From the NCBI GenBank assembly GCA_963934795.1, contig CAWWAF010000002.1:31532-95531 (forward strand): 64,000 nt of DNA, in the 5' to 3' direction. The notes under the pieces were generated by a model. That model was not told where the DNA came from. It saw only the letters and a program-made list of their open reading frames with translations, and searched no databases. Positions 37,667 to 45,689 of this stretch are shown here, in pieces. Both the position numbers and the translations under genes were made by a program. The DNA comes from UBA8438 sp963934795 (lineage in GTDB: Bacteria; Acidobacteriota; Vicinamibacteria; Vicinamibacterales; UBA8438). Every line of letters starts with the position of its first letter. Position 1 is the first letter of the stretch.

Positions 37667-38644
37667 GTGGTTACCGTGAAGCTCGGTGTACGCCCCCTCT
37701 GGGGTCTACTCGCGGTGTGGGGCCTCCTGGCCGGCGCGTTTCCGGTATTCGCGCAAGACAGCGGCTCGGTACGAGGCCTGGTCACCAGCAGCGGAGGTGA
37801 CCCGGTGCCCAACGCGGCGGTGGCCGTGGTACCGCTCGGCCTGACCGCCGCACGCCACGACGCGACGACCGACGAGTTCGGCCGCTTCGAACAGGCGGGG
37901 CTACCGCCAGGCCACTACAGCGTAAGCGCCGAAACCAACGCTTTGGGCAGTCAGATCTTTCGCATACTTGTCCAGGCCGGCGGTGCCGCCGACGTTCATT
38001 TCATCCTGGAAGCGGGACGCGCGGCGGCCACCTGGCTGCGTGCGCCCAGCAACGACCGCGCGGCGGCGGGCGCCGCTTTCGAGGCTGGCGTACAGGCGAA
38101 CCGTTCGGGTGATGTCGACCAGGCGATCGAGCACTTCGAAGCGGCACTACGCGTCATGCCCTCGTGCCTCGATTGTCATTTCAACATCGGGATCGCCTAC
38201 AGCCAGCAGGGACAATTAGAGGCCGCCGAAGCCGCGTTTCGCCGAGCCCTCGACGTCCGAGCAGACTATGCCGCCGCCTACTACGGACTCTCGAGCCTGT
38301 ACTCCAAGCAGAATCGACCGGACGAGGCGGCGGACGCACGCAGCGAGGCCAACCGGATCACAGTCCGCTCTATCGAGGCCGGCAAAGACCGCGCGCGTGA
38401 GACGCTGGCTCGCGGCCAGACATTTCTCAGTTCCGGTAATGCCGAGGACGCAATACGGCAGTTCGACAGCGCGGTGTCGGCCGACCCCACGCTTGTCGAC
38501 GCCCACTACTGGCTGGGCCGAGCGCATGACGTCGCCGGCAACCCGTCGGCGGCCCATCTTGCGTTTACCGGCTACCTCGGTGCGTCGCCAGGGGGCGAAT
38601 TTGCAGAGGACGCGAGACGCCGCCTGGAGACGTTGGATCGCTGA
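37667..38644 (+). CDS. secreted protein with carboxypeptidase regulatory-like domain and TPR repeats
   Basis: The 325-residue protein has a signal peptide (hydrophobic run WGLLAVWGLLAGAFPVFAQ), then an Ig-like CarboxypepD_reg domain ('VRGLVTSSGGDPVPNAAVAV', 'DEFGRFEQAGLPPGHYSVSA'), and from about residue 140 four TPR units ('AFEAGVQANRSGDVDQAIEH', 'FNIGIAYSQQGQLEAAEAAF'). Cys of 'PSCLDC' could form a disulfide. The GTG start is 10 bp after the helicase stop; TAGACT before it resembles a -10 box but contains the dinG stop codon. Likely periplasmic adaptor. Confidence 0.8.
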   Translation: MVTVKLGVRPLWGLLAVWGLLAGAFPVFAQDSGSVRGLVTSSGGDPVPNAAVAVVPLGLTAARHDATTDEFGRFEQAGLPPGHYSVSAETNALGSQIFRILVQAGGAADVHFILEAGRAAATWLRAPSNDRAAAGAAFEAGVQANRSGDVDQAIEHFEAALRVMPSCLDCHFNIGIAYSQQGQLEAAEAAFRRALDVRADYAAAYYGLSSLYSKQNRPDEAADARSEANRITVRSIEAGKDRARETLARGQTFLSSGNAEDAIRQFDSAVSADPTLVDAHYWLGRAHDVAGNPSAAHLAFTGYLGASPGGEFAEDARRRLETLDR

Positions 38645-38664
38645 TCGCCCGTTTCGAGGCCGCC

Positions 38665-39378
38665 ATGGATCTCGCACCTCGCGTTGCCGCTAACCTCGTC
38701 TCTGTGACCGACCGGGTCGCGGCGGCGGCGGCCCGAAGCGGCCGAACGCCAGCCGACATCCGGCTCGTCGCCGTCTCAAAAACTTTCGGGGTCGACTACG
38801 TCGAGGCCGCGGTATCAGCCGGCCTCAACGACCTGGGAGAGAACAAGGTCCAGGAGGCCGCGCGCAAGAAGGCCGCCACCTCCGCGCGTGGGCTCACCTG
38901 GCACTTCATCGGGCACCTGCAATCGAACAAGGCCCGTGTGGCGGCGGAGACGTTCGACTGGATTCACTCCGTTGACAGCGTCTCGCTGCTGCGCCGGCTG
39001 GACCGCGCGGCGACCGACCTGCATCGGTCACTGAACGTGCTCGTCCAGGTCGATCTCGCCGGCGAGACCACGAAGCATGGCGGGTCCGTCGCCGAAGTGC
39101 AGCGCGTCATCGACGCCGCGCCGTCGTGCGAATCCGTTTCTGTCCGAGGCCTCATGGTGCTTCCTCCCTGGTCACCGGACCCTGAGCAGACTCGGCCCTT
39201 CTTTCGCCAGCTACGCCAGTTGCGCGACCAGTGCGCGGCGGCGACCGGGCGCGGCCTGCAGCTCGATCAGCTCTCCATGGGCATGAGCCACGACTTCGAG
39301 GTCGCCATCGAGGAAGGGGCCACCATCGTCAGAGTCGGCACCGCTCTGTTCGGACCAAGACCCCTGCCTCAATCGTAG
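38665..39378 (+). CDS. yggS: PLP homeostasis protein (YggS/PLPBP family)
   Basis: YggS binds pyridoxal 5'-phosphate and balances vitamin B6 and amino acid pools; it has no known catalysis. The 237-residue protein has the PLP lysine in 'IRLVAVSKTFGVDYVEAAVS' (Lys39), 'DLGENKVQEAARKKAA', 'TWHFIGHLQSNKARVAAETF' and the phosphate-binding 'LSMGMSHDFEVAIEEGATIV' with 'VRVGTALFGPR'. GAGG precedes the ATG. It is followed by divIVA, as in many bacteria where the yggS-yggT-divIVA block lies next to division genes. Confidence 0.95.
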   Translation: MDLAPRVAANLVSVTDRVAAAAARSGRTPADIRLVAVSKTFGVDYVEAAVSAGLNDLGENKVQEAARKKAATSARGLTWHFIGHLQSNKARVAAETFDWIHSVDSVSLLRRLDRAATDLHRSLNVLVQVDLAGETTKHGGSVAEVQRVIDAAPSCESVSVRGLMVLPPWSPDPEQTRPFFRQLRQLRDQCAAATGRGLQLDQLSMGMSHDFEVAIEEGATIVRVGTALFGPRPLPQS

Positions 39379-39398
39379 CCGCGCATCACCGCTGCAGT

Positions 39399-39445
39399 TG
39401 TCCGCCCGAACGACCGACAGCACACCTGAATGATGCGGGCGGACA
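39399..39445. repeat. 10-bp inverted repeat after yggS
   Basis: Arms TGTCCGCCCG (39399-39408) and CGGGCGGACA (39436-39445) pair perfectly around a 27-base loop. There is no T-run. It lies in the yggS-divIVA gap and may affect RNA stability. Confidence 0.4.
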
Positions 39446-39538
39446 TTGAAGGCGCCGGGGGCTCCTCTCAACGCCGGAGGGTGTATACCCCGTCCCGTTG
39501 ACGCGGGAGTGGCGGGCGGCCCACGGTGGAGACAGACG

Positions 39539-40066
39539 ATGCGACTAACCCCTCTTGACCTGCGTCGCGCACAGTTCGGCGCAGCGGTACGGGGATTCAA
39601 CCGGACTGAGGTCTCGAGCTTCTTGGCGGAAGCCGCCGACGACCTCGAGCTGGCATTGCGGAACGCGGAGCGTGCTCGCCAGGAAGTGAGCGCACTCCAC
39701 ACCCAACTCGCGGAAGACCGCCATCAGCGAGAAGCGCCCTCGCGCGAAACCGTACTCGCGGCACAGCGTGCGTCATCCGAAATACGCGAGGCCGCCAAAC
39801 GTGAAGCGGAACTGATCGTGCGCGAAGCACGCGGACAAGCCGACGAGGTCGAGCGCGTGGCCCGCACCCGCTGCCTGGAGGTCGAGCGCGAGCTCGCCGA
39901 CCTGCGTCATCAACGACGCGATGCCGAGAAGTCTCTCGAGCACTCAATTGCCACGCTCCACACTGCGTTGGACGTGGTAAAACGGCAGGACCGCGGAGTC
40001 AATCCGGACAATGTCCGCGAACATCATCCGCGGCCAACGATGGCCGCCACAGGCTCGTCGGCCTAG
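39539..40066 (+). CDS. divIVA: DivIVA domain-containing protein
   Basis: The 175-residue protein begins 'MRLTPLDLRRAQFGAAVRGF' and 'NRTEVSSFLAEAADDLELAL', the DivIVA N-terminal membrane-curvature domain, followed by a long coiled coil (about residues 30-150) and a short polar tail. DivIVA marks cell poles or division sites in Gram-positives; diderm Acidobacteria also carry it, where its role is not settled. The ATG at 39539 has GGAG 10 bases upstream. The 3' end overlaps the convergent DUF167 gene by 4 bp. Confidence 0.88.
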   Translation: MRLTPLDLRRAQFGAAVRGFNRTEVSSFLAEAADDLELALRNAERARQEVSALHTQLAEDRHQREAPSRETVLAAQRASSEIREAAKREAELIVREARGQADEVERVARTRCLEVERELADLRHQRRDAEKSLEHSIATLHTALDVVKRQDRGVNPDNVREHHPRPTMAATGSSA

Positions 40067-40338
40067 CCCTGACCTGGGGATTCAAGAAGCGCACGTACCC
40101 GACCAAACACGCTTTTGTCTCGGGTTCCGGCCGGAACTGCCAGGGCCTTCGCCAGTAGTTTTACCGGCGCCACGTTGGCCGCGCCATCGACCGGCGCCGC
40201 CGAGATCCGCACGACCACCCTTCCCACGCGCACATCGGAAATCCGCGTACGCGGCGACCGTGCGATCACGCGCACCGGAATCAGCACGCCATCCGCCGTG
40301 GTTCGCAGCGCGAGTCTCAGGGGTCCACGTCGTTCCAC
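40063..40338 (-). CDS. DUF167/YggU family protein, apparently shortened
   Basis: The 91-residue reading contains the YggU core: 'GVLIPVRVIARSPRTRISDV', 'VVVRISAAPVDGAANVAPVK' and 'LLAKALAVPAG'. In normal members the next strand reads like 'VxLVSGxxSRxK'; here the sequence jumps straight to 'TRDKSVFGRVRALLES', so about ten residues appear to be missing. The GTG at 40338 is a possible start, overlapping the end of the upstream broken gene. yggU next to yggS and divIVA is a known neighbourhood. The function of YggU is unknown. Confidence 0.65.
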   Translation of the reverse strand: MERRGPLRLALRTTADGVLIPVRVIARSPRTRISDVRVGRVVVRISAAPVDGAANVAPVKLLAKALAVPAGTRDKSVFGRVRALLESPGQG

Positions 40339-40633
40339 GGTTGGGTGGCGATGGCCAGAGCCCGGGTGTTGACGCGGAATGTCCACGGATACGTGACCGT
40401 CGGAAACAACTTGAGCTGTTGCGTGTACGTGAGCTCGAGATAGATATACGTCCGCATCGAGCCGAACCCCAACTCGCTCCGCAACCGACTGGACCGCCGT
40501 TACCAGTTCCTGCGCGGGTCGTCTCCGCGACCTCCGCCTTGAATTGTCTATGGGCGACATACACCGGACCGACATGCCACGCGAAGTAGACGACGACGAA
40601 CGCGATCCCTGCTCTCGCGATCAGTCGCACCAT
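40317..40633 (-). pseudogene. small single-pass membrane protein gene broken by two frameshifts
   Basis: Reading from ATG 40633 gives 'MVRLIARAGIAFVVVYFAWH' and 'VGPVYVAHRQFKAEVAET', a membrane anchor and start of a helix. The next frame (+1) continues with 'PAQELVTAVQSVAERVGVRL' and 'DADVY'. A second +1 shift gives 'YIYLELTYTQQLKLFPTVTY' and 'PWTFRVNTRALAIATQ' ending in TGA at 40317. Together these match, from memory, a small acidobacterial protein with an N-terminal helix and a 'YTQQLxLFPxxxxPWxF' end. It is either a decayed gene or two base-call errors. The next gene downstream is DUF167 and the one upstream is lepB. Confidence 0.6.
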
Positions 40634-40685
40634 CGCTCGCCCTGCGAGATCCCGACCTCAGCCACGGCGTCCGTCAGCACTCGCT

Positions 40686-41381
40686 TCATGGCACAGCCAT
40701 GAACAGCCGCTCCCAGCGAGTACGGGTGAAGAAGTGCGTCACGCCCTCGGTCAGCCGGCGCAGCGTCGCCCCCACCCCCACGTCCCGGTAAAATTCGCTC
40801 GCGGACTCGTAGGACCAATACATCATGAAGGCCCGTCCCTTGACGTACTCCAGCGGGAGCGCGCCCCAGTACCGACTATCCTGCGAATCTCCACGGTTGT
40901 CGCCCATCATGAACACGTGTCCATCTGGCACGCGCTGCGGCCCGAACGTCCCGCGCATGTCGTATGGCACCTGCCCACCCGGACGCATCAGATCGAGGTA
41001 GGGTTCTTCGATCGGCTCTCCGTCGATGAACACGCGGGACTGTCGCAGCTCCACCGTCTCTCCCGGCAGGCCAACGACGCGCTTGATAAAATCGCGCTCG
41101 GGCTCCTCCGGGAACTTGAACACCAGCACATCGCCCCGCCGCACGTCGGTGACCGGCAACCACGACCGCTCCGCCGAACCTGTGGGCGCGTACACGAACT
41201 TGTTGACGAGCAGGTGGTCGCCGATTAACAGATTCTGCTCCATCGAACCGGTCGGAATCTTGAAAGCCTGCACCGCCCACGTGCGTACAAACAGCGCGAG
41301 AATGACCGCGATCACGATCGATTCGAAATACTCGCGGGCCGTCGACTTCTGGAATGACATGGCAGCAGTCTCAATCATCAT
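40686..41381 (-). CDS. lepB: signal peptidase I
   Basis: LepB cleaves signal peptides of exported proteins on the outer face of the inner membrane. The 231-residue protein has one N-terminal helix ('FESIVIAVILALFVRTWAV'), the catalytic serine in 'FKIPTGSMEQNLLIGDHLLV' (Ser46), the catalytic lysine in 'RDFIKRVVGLPGETVELRQ' (Lys100) and the late box 'GHVFMMGDNRGDSQDSRYWG'. Its start overlaps the end of lepA by about 10 bp, so the pair is coupled. An internal ATG at residue 8 is another possible start. Confidence 0.95.
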   Translation of the reverse strand: MMIETAAMSFQKSTAREYFESIVIAVILALFVRTWAVQAFKIPTGSMEQNLLIGDHLLVNKFVYAPTGSAERSWLPVTDVRRGDVLVFKFPEEPERDFIKRVVGLPGETVELRQSRVFIDGEPIEEPYLDLMRPGGQVPYDMRGTFGPQRVPDGHVFMMGDNRGDSQDSRYWGALPLEYVKGRAFMMYWSYESASEFYRDVGVGATLRRLTEGVTHFFTRTRWERLFMAVP

Positions 41382-43173
41382 CCACGGTCAACACCGCGAG
41401 AAACGCCTCTTGGGGGATCTCCACACGGCCGACGCGCTTCATACGACGCTTGCCTTCTTTCTGTTTCTCTAGGAGTTTTCGCTTTCGGCTGATGTCGCCA
41501 CCGTAGCACTTCGCCAGGACGTTCTTGCGAAGCGCCTTGACCGACTCACGGGCAATAATGCGCCCGCCGACCGTCGCCTGAATGGCCACGTCGAACATCT
41601 GGCGTGGAATCAGCTTCCGTAGCTTGACGGCGAGCGAGCGGCCACGGAGATACGCAGAGTCCTTGTGCACGATAATCGACAACGCATCGACCGGCTCCTC
41701 ATTCACCAACAGGTCGAGCTTCACTAATGGCGACGTCCAGTACCCCGTGACGTGATAGTCGAGCGACGCATACCCTCGCGACAGCGTCTTCAGCTTGTCG
41801 TAGAAATCCAGGACCACTTCGTTGAAGGGCAGCTCGTAGGTGATCATGACGCGATTCGACGCGAGGTATTCGAGTCCCTTCTGCACCCCCCGCTTGTCCT
41901 GACACAGTTGCAGGATCGGGCCGACGTGGTCGGCCGGGGTCAGGACCATCGCGGTGATCACGGGCTCTTCCAGCGTCTCGATCCGTCCCACGTCTGGGAG
42001 CTTTGCCGGACTGTCCACCTCAAACGTCTCGCCGTCCGTCGTGGTGACCCGATACAGCACCCCTGGCGCCGTCGTCACGAGGTCCATCTTGTACTCGCGC
42101 TCGAGGCGTTCCTGGATGATCTCCATGTGGAGCAATCCCAGGAATCCACAACGAAAACCAAACCCGAGCGCCACCGAAGTCTCCGGCGCGAAAAAGAACG
42201 AGGCGTCGTTCAATTGGAGCTTCTCAAGCGCGTCTCGGAGCTCGGCGTACTGATGTCCTTCCACCGGATACAGTCCGGCGAACACCATCGGCTTGACCTC
42301 GGTAAAGCCGTCGCACGGGTTGGTAGTCCGGCGCGACGTCTCGGTCAACGTGTCGCCAATTTTGGCGTCGCTTACCGTCTTGATACCGGCAATCACGAAA
42401 CCAACCTCCCCGACGCCCAGCTCCGGCATGACGACCGGCTTGGGTGAGAACACGCCGACCTGCTCGACATCGTGGTCGAGTCCACGAGCCATCAGGCGAA
42501 TTTTCATCTTGGGCCGGATGGCACCGTCCACGACGCGGACCAACATCGTGACACCACGATACGAGTCGTACCAGGAGTCGAAAATCAACGCCTTCAGCGG
42601 TGCGTCGGGGTCACCGGCTGGCGGCGGCACGCGGTTGACCACCGCGTCGAGCACCTCGCGAGTGCCGTCTCCGGCCTTGGCGCTGGCCAAGATGGCATCG
42701 GCCGTATCAAGACCGACGATCTCTTCTATCTGGCGCATCGTCTCCTCGGGCTGGGCGCCCGGCAGATCGATTTTGTTGACGACCGGAATAATTTCAAGGT
42801 CCTGGTCGACTGCGAGATACGCGTTCGCCACGGTCTGCGCCTCGACCCCCTGCGACGCATCGACCAGGAGCAAGGCCCCCTCACACGCCGTCAGAGCCCG
42901 GGTGACCTCGTACGAAAAATCCACGTGCCCGGGCGTGTCGATCAGGTTCAAGACGTGGGGAACACCGCCCTCCGGGGTATAGGTCAGGCGGACCGAGTGG
43001 GCCTTGATGGTGATGCCGCGCTCACGCTCGAGGTCCATCGAATCGAGGACCTGCGCCTCCATCTCCCGGGCCTGCAAGGCGCCGGTGACCTCAAGAAAAC
43101 GGTCCGCGAGTGTCGATTTCCCGTGATCGATGTGGGCAATGATAGAGAAGTTGCGAATGTAGCGTTGGTCCAT
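41371..43173 (-). CDS. lepA: elongation factor 4
   Basis: LepA is a ribosome-binding GTPase that affects elongation and initiation. The 600-residue protein has 'YIRNFSIIAHIDHGKSTLAD' (P-loop), 'RGITIKAHSVRL', 'NLIDTPGHVDFSYEVTRAL', 'VVNKIDLPGAQPE' and the lepA-specific C-terminus with 'AKCYGGDISRKRKLLEKQKE'. The start was moved to ATG 43173, where the family begins 'DQRYIRNFSI'. Upstream there is TATAAT with 12 bases to the ATG. It is cotranscribed with lepB. Confidence 0.97.
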   Translation of the reverse strand: MDQRYIRNFSIIAHIDHGKSTLADRFLEVTGALQAREMEAQVLDSMDLERERGITIKAHSVRLTYTPEGGVPHVLNLIDTPGHVDFSYEVTRALTACEGALLLVDASQGVEAQTVANAYLAVDQDLEIIPVVNKIDLPGAQPEETMRQIEEIVGLDTADAILASAKAGDGTREVLDAVVNRVPPPAGDPDAPLKALIFDSWYDSYRGVTMLVRVVDGAIRPKMKIRLMARGLDHDVEQVGVFSPKPVVMPELGVGEVGFVIAGIKTVSDAKIGDTLTETSRRTTNPCDGFTEVKPMVFAGLYPVEGHQYAELRDALEKLQLNDASFFFAPETSVALGFGFRCGFLGLLHMEIIQERLEREYKMDLVTTAPGVLYRVTTTDGETFEVDSPAKLPDVGRIETLEEPVITAMVLTPADHVGPILQLCQDKRGVQKGLEYLASNRVMITYELPFNEVVLDFYDKLKTLSRGYASLDYHVTGYWTSPLVKLDLLVNEEPVDALSIIVHKDSAYLRGRSLAVKLRKLIPRQMFDVAIQATVGGRIIARESVKALRKNVLAKCYGGDISRKRKLLEKQKEGKRRMKRVGRVEIPQEAFLAVLTVDDD

Positions 43174-43185
43174 GCAGGGGTCGCC

Positions 43186-43191
43186 ATTATA
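43186..43191 (-). promoter_or_regulatory. -10 element of lepA-lepB
   Basis: TATAAT reads on the minus strand 12 bases before the lepA ATG, so the leader would be about 5 bases. No -35 match stands 16-18 bp further up. Confidence 0.45.
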
Positions 43192-43320
43192 GTCTGCCGC
43201 CGCGTTCCGGGGGGATCCGGCGCTTCCCGGGGGCAAGACACACGTGGAGCGTTTCGCGGTCGTTCTACCGACCTCGCCGACGCGACGCGGACAACCTGAG
43301 GCCGTCCAAGAGACACGCCC

Positions 43321-44460
43321 CTAGCGTCGGTCCAACGGTAGGAACGTCTGCGGGTATTCCGGGCCCGTATATTCCGCGCGGGGTCTGATCAGGCGATTGT
43401 TGGCGTATTGCTCGAGCACGTGGGCGGTCCACCCCGCTACCCGGCTGACCACGAAGATAGGGGTAAACAGGTCGACCGCGATGCCCAGCGTGTAGTACGT
43501 CGACGCCGAGTAAAAGTCGACATTCGCGGCAATGCCCGTCTCCTCCCGCATCACCGCCTCGATCCGCTGCGACATCTCGAACCATCGCAGATTTCCCGCC
43601 TGCTCGCCCAGGTCACTCGACATCTGGCGGAGATGCGTCGCGCGGGGGTCCTCGGTCCGATACACACGATGCCCGAATCCCGGTACTTTCTGCTTGCGAG
43701 CCAGCATCCCACGAATGGTCGTCTCCACCCGGTCGTCGTCGGCATCCTCCCCGATGGCCAACAACATCTTCATCACCTCCGCGTTCGCACCGCCGTGCAA
43801 CGGCCCTTTCAAGGTCGCGACGCCGGCGACGACCGTGGAGTGCAGATCGGTGAGTGTGGCGGCGGCGACCCTGGCCGCGAACGTCGACGCGTTCAGCTCG
43901 TGGTCCGCGTGCAAAGTCAGTGCTACATCAAAAGCCCGGGTGGCCAGACCGCCGGGACGCTCCCCGGTGAGCAGGTACAGGAAGTTCCCGGCGTGGCTGA
44001 GCACGGGATCCGGCTCGATCTGTCCGCCCCCGACCGAAAGCCGCCCCAGCGTCGCGACGAGCGTTCCTATTTGCGCCGTGAGACGCACCGACTTGCGGAG
44101 AGCCGCGCCCGCCGAGTCGTCGCCAGCGTCCGGATCGTAGTGCGCCAATCCCGAGACCAGGGTCCTGACCGCGTCCATGGCGTGGCCAGGGGGCAATGAC
44201 CGCATCAAGCGGACAACACCCGTCGGAAGCTGTCGGGCCCGTGCGAACTCCGTCTGGAGGTCGCCCAATTCGGCCCGCTTCGGCAAGCGCCGGTGCCATA
44301 GGAGGTAGCAGACCTCTTCAAAGGTCGCCTGACTCGCCAAATCGTGGATATCGTGCCCGCAATACGCGAGCACGCCCCGTTGTCCGTCGAGGTAGCAGAG
44401 TTTGGATGAGGTCGCAACGACCCCTTCGAGCCCCGCCCCTCCTGTTGCTGACGTTGTCAT
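43321..44460 (-). CDS. citrate synthase family protein
   Basis: The 379-residue enzyme condenses acetyl-CoA with oxaloacetate, or propionyl-CoA in the 2-methylcitrate variant. Catalytic residues are present: His187 in 'LTLHADHELNASTF', His222 in 'LKGPLHGGANAEVMKML', His264 in 'VPGFGHRVY' and Asp315 in 'AANVDFYSASTYYTLGIAVD'. The short length and 'CYLDGQRGVLAYCGHDIHDL' fit the type II, Gram-positive-like form (citrate/methylcitrate synthase). Start ATG 44460; ribosome-binding site weak. It diverges from larB across a 215-bp gap. Confidence 0.93.
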   Translation of the reverse strand: MTTSATGGAGLEGVVATSSKLCYLDGQRGVLAYCGHDIHDLASQATFEEVCYLLWHRRLPKRAELGDLQTEFARARQLPTGVVRLMRSLPPGHAMDAVRTLVSGLAHYDPDAGDDSAGAALRKSVRLTAQIGTLVATLGRLSVGGGQIEPDPVLSHAGNFLYLLTGERPGGLATRAFDVALTLHADHELNASTFAARVAAATLTDLHSTVVAGVATLKGPLHGGANAEVMKMLLAIGEDADDDRVETTIRGMLARKQKVPGFGHRVYRTEDPRATHLRQMSSDLGEQAGNLRWFEMSQRIEAVMREETGIAANVDFYSASTYYTLGIAVDLFTPIFVVSRVAGWTAHVLEQYANNRLIRPRAEYTGPEYPQTFLPLDRR

Positions 44461-44675
44461 GATCTGTTCTCGTGCGTCCCGATCTACCGGCGGCCTGCAG
44501 CACACCTCGATGGACGGTACCCGGTGGGCGCACATGCCTCAGGCGTCCACGACGTCTGAGGGGGCACGCGGTGTTGGCCGACCACCGAGCGTGTGTAAGA
44601 TAGATCAGATAGCCGGCACCGATGAAATTGACGTTGGTGGTCGGCGGCGTGTGAGAACCTCGACACCCACACTCT

Positions 44676-45464
44676 GTGATGCAACCGGATCACATCAAGG
44701 CGCTCCTGGAGGACGTGCGAACCGGCGCGCTGACGGTGGAGACCGCCCAGACGCGACTGGCCCGCGTGATGCGAGCCGCACCCTTCGAAGACGTGGGGTT
44801 CGCCCGCATTGACCATCACCGGACGCTCAGGCAAGGGTTCCCGGAAGTGGTCTTCGGTCAAGGCAAGACGCCGACCCAGATTGCCCGAATCGCGGAGACC
44901 ATCGTCGGCGCAGGGCACCGTCTTTTGGTCACACGAACGGACGCCGAGGCCTACGCCGCCGTCCGCAACCGCGTACCGGAGGCGGTCTTCCACGACAGCG
45001 CGCGCATAATTAGCCACGTCAGCGCAGACGCAGGGGAACTGACCGGGCAGGGCACCGTCCTCATCGTATCCGCCGGCACTTCCGACCAACCGATCGCAGA
45101 CGAGGCAGCCGTCACGGCCGGCGTGATGGGCAACCGCGTCGAACGGATGTACGACGTCGGGGTTGCCGGATTGCACCGACTCCTCGCGCAACGCGCGCGG
45201 CTTGAGGAAGCTCAGGTGGTCATCGTCGTAGCCGGCATGGACGGGGCGCTGGCGAGCGTCGTTGGCGGGCTCGTATCGGTCCCGGTCATCGCCGTGCCGA
45301 CCAGCATCGGCTACGGCGCCAGCTTTGGCGGCATCGCGGCGCTGCTGTCCATGCTGAACAGTTGCGCGACCGGGGTGACCGTGGTCAACATCGACAACGG
45401 ATTCGGGGCGGCGGCGGCGGCCAGTCGGTTCAACCACACATCGGTCCAGACTGCCACGCCTTGA
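44676..45464 (+). CDS. larB: nickel pincer cofactor biosynthesis protein LarB
   Basis: LarB carboxylates and hydrolyses nicotinic acid adenine dinucleotide, the first step toward the nickel-pincer cofactor of lactate racemase-like enzymes. The 262-residue protein has an N-terminal helical domain and a PurE-like (AIRC) domain: 'TVLIVSAGTSDQPIADEAAV', 'GVMGNRVERMYDVGVAGLHR', 'VVIVVAGMDGALASVVGGLV' and 'VPVIAVPTSIGYGASFGGIA'. GTG 44676 and ATG 44679 are both possible starts. larC and larE do not follow. A TAAGAT-like -10 box lies about 80 bases upstream. Confidence 0.92.
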   Translation: MMQPDHIKALLEDVRTGALTVETAQTRLARVMRAAPFEDVGFARIDHHRTLRQGFPEVVFGQGKTPTQIARIAETIVGAGHRLLVTRTDAEAYAAVRNRVPEAVFHDSARIISHVSADAGELTGQGTVLIVSAGTSDQPIADEAAVTAGVMGNRVERMYDVGVAGLHRLLAQRARLEEAQVVIVVAGMDGALASVVGGLVSVPVIAVPTSIGYGASFGGIAALLSMLNSCATGVTVVNIDNGFGAAAAASRFNHTSVQTATP

Positions 45465-45689
45465 GTGGCGTGTGACGGGCGTGATATATCTGCGAGTTCG
45501 GTTGCTCGCATGACGCCGTAGGCTCGGAGAGGCGCGCGCGACCGTGCGCGACGTCGCCCGAACTTCAACTCAGCATCCGCGTCAGCCCGAGGCATAGCAT
45601 CGCCAGGCGGGCCGATCCGGTCTTCGTAGACCGTCGGCGCGTTCATCCCCGGTCGCGCGCCGGGTGAGTCACCCAACATTCTGCCGATT

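Noticed and set aside
43192..43320. Possible T-box or riboswitch in the lepA-citrate synthase gap
   Set aside because: No conserved motif or convincing fold was seen; the gap is short and GC-rich.
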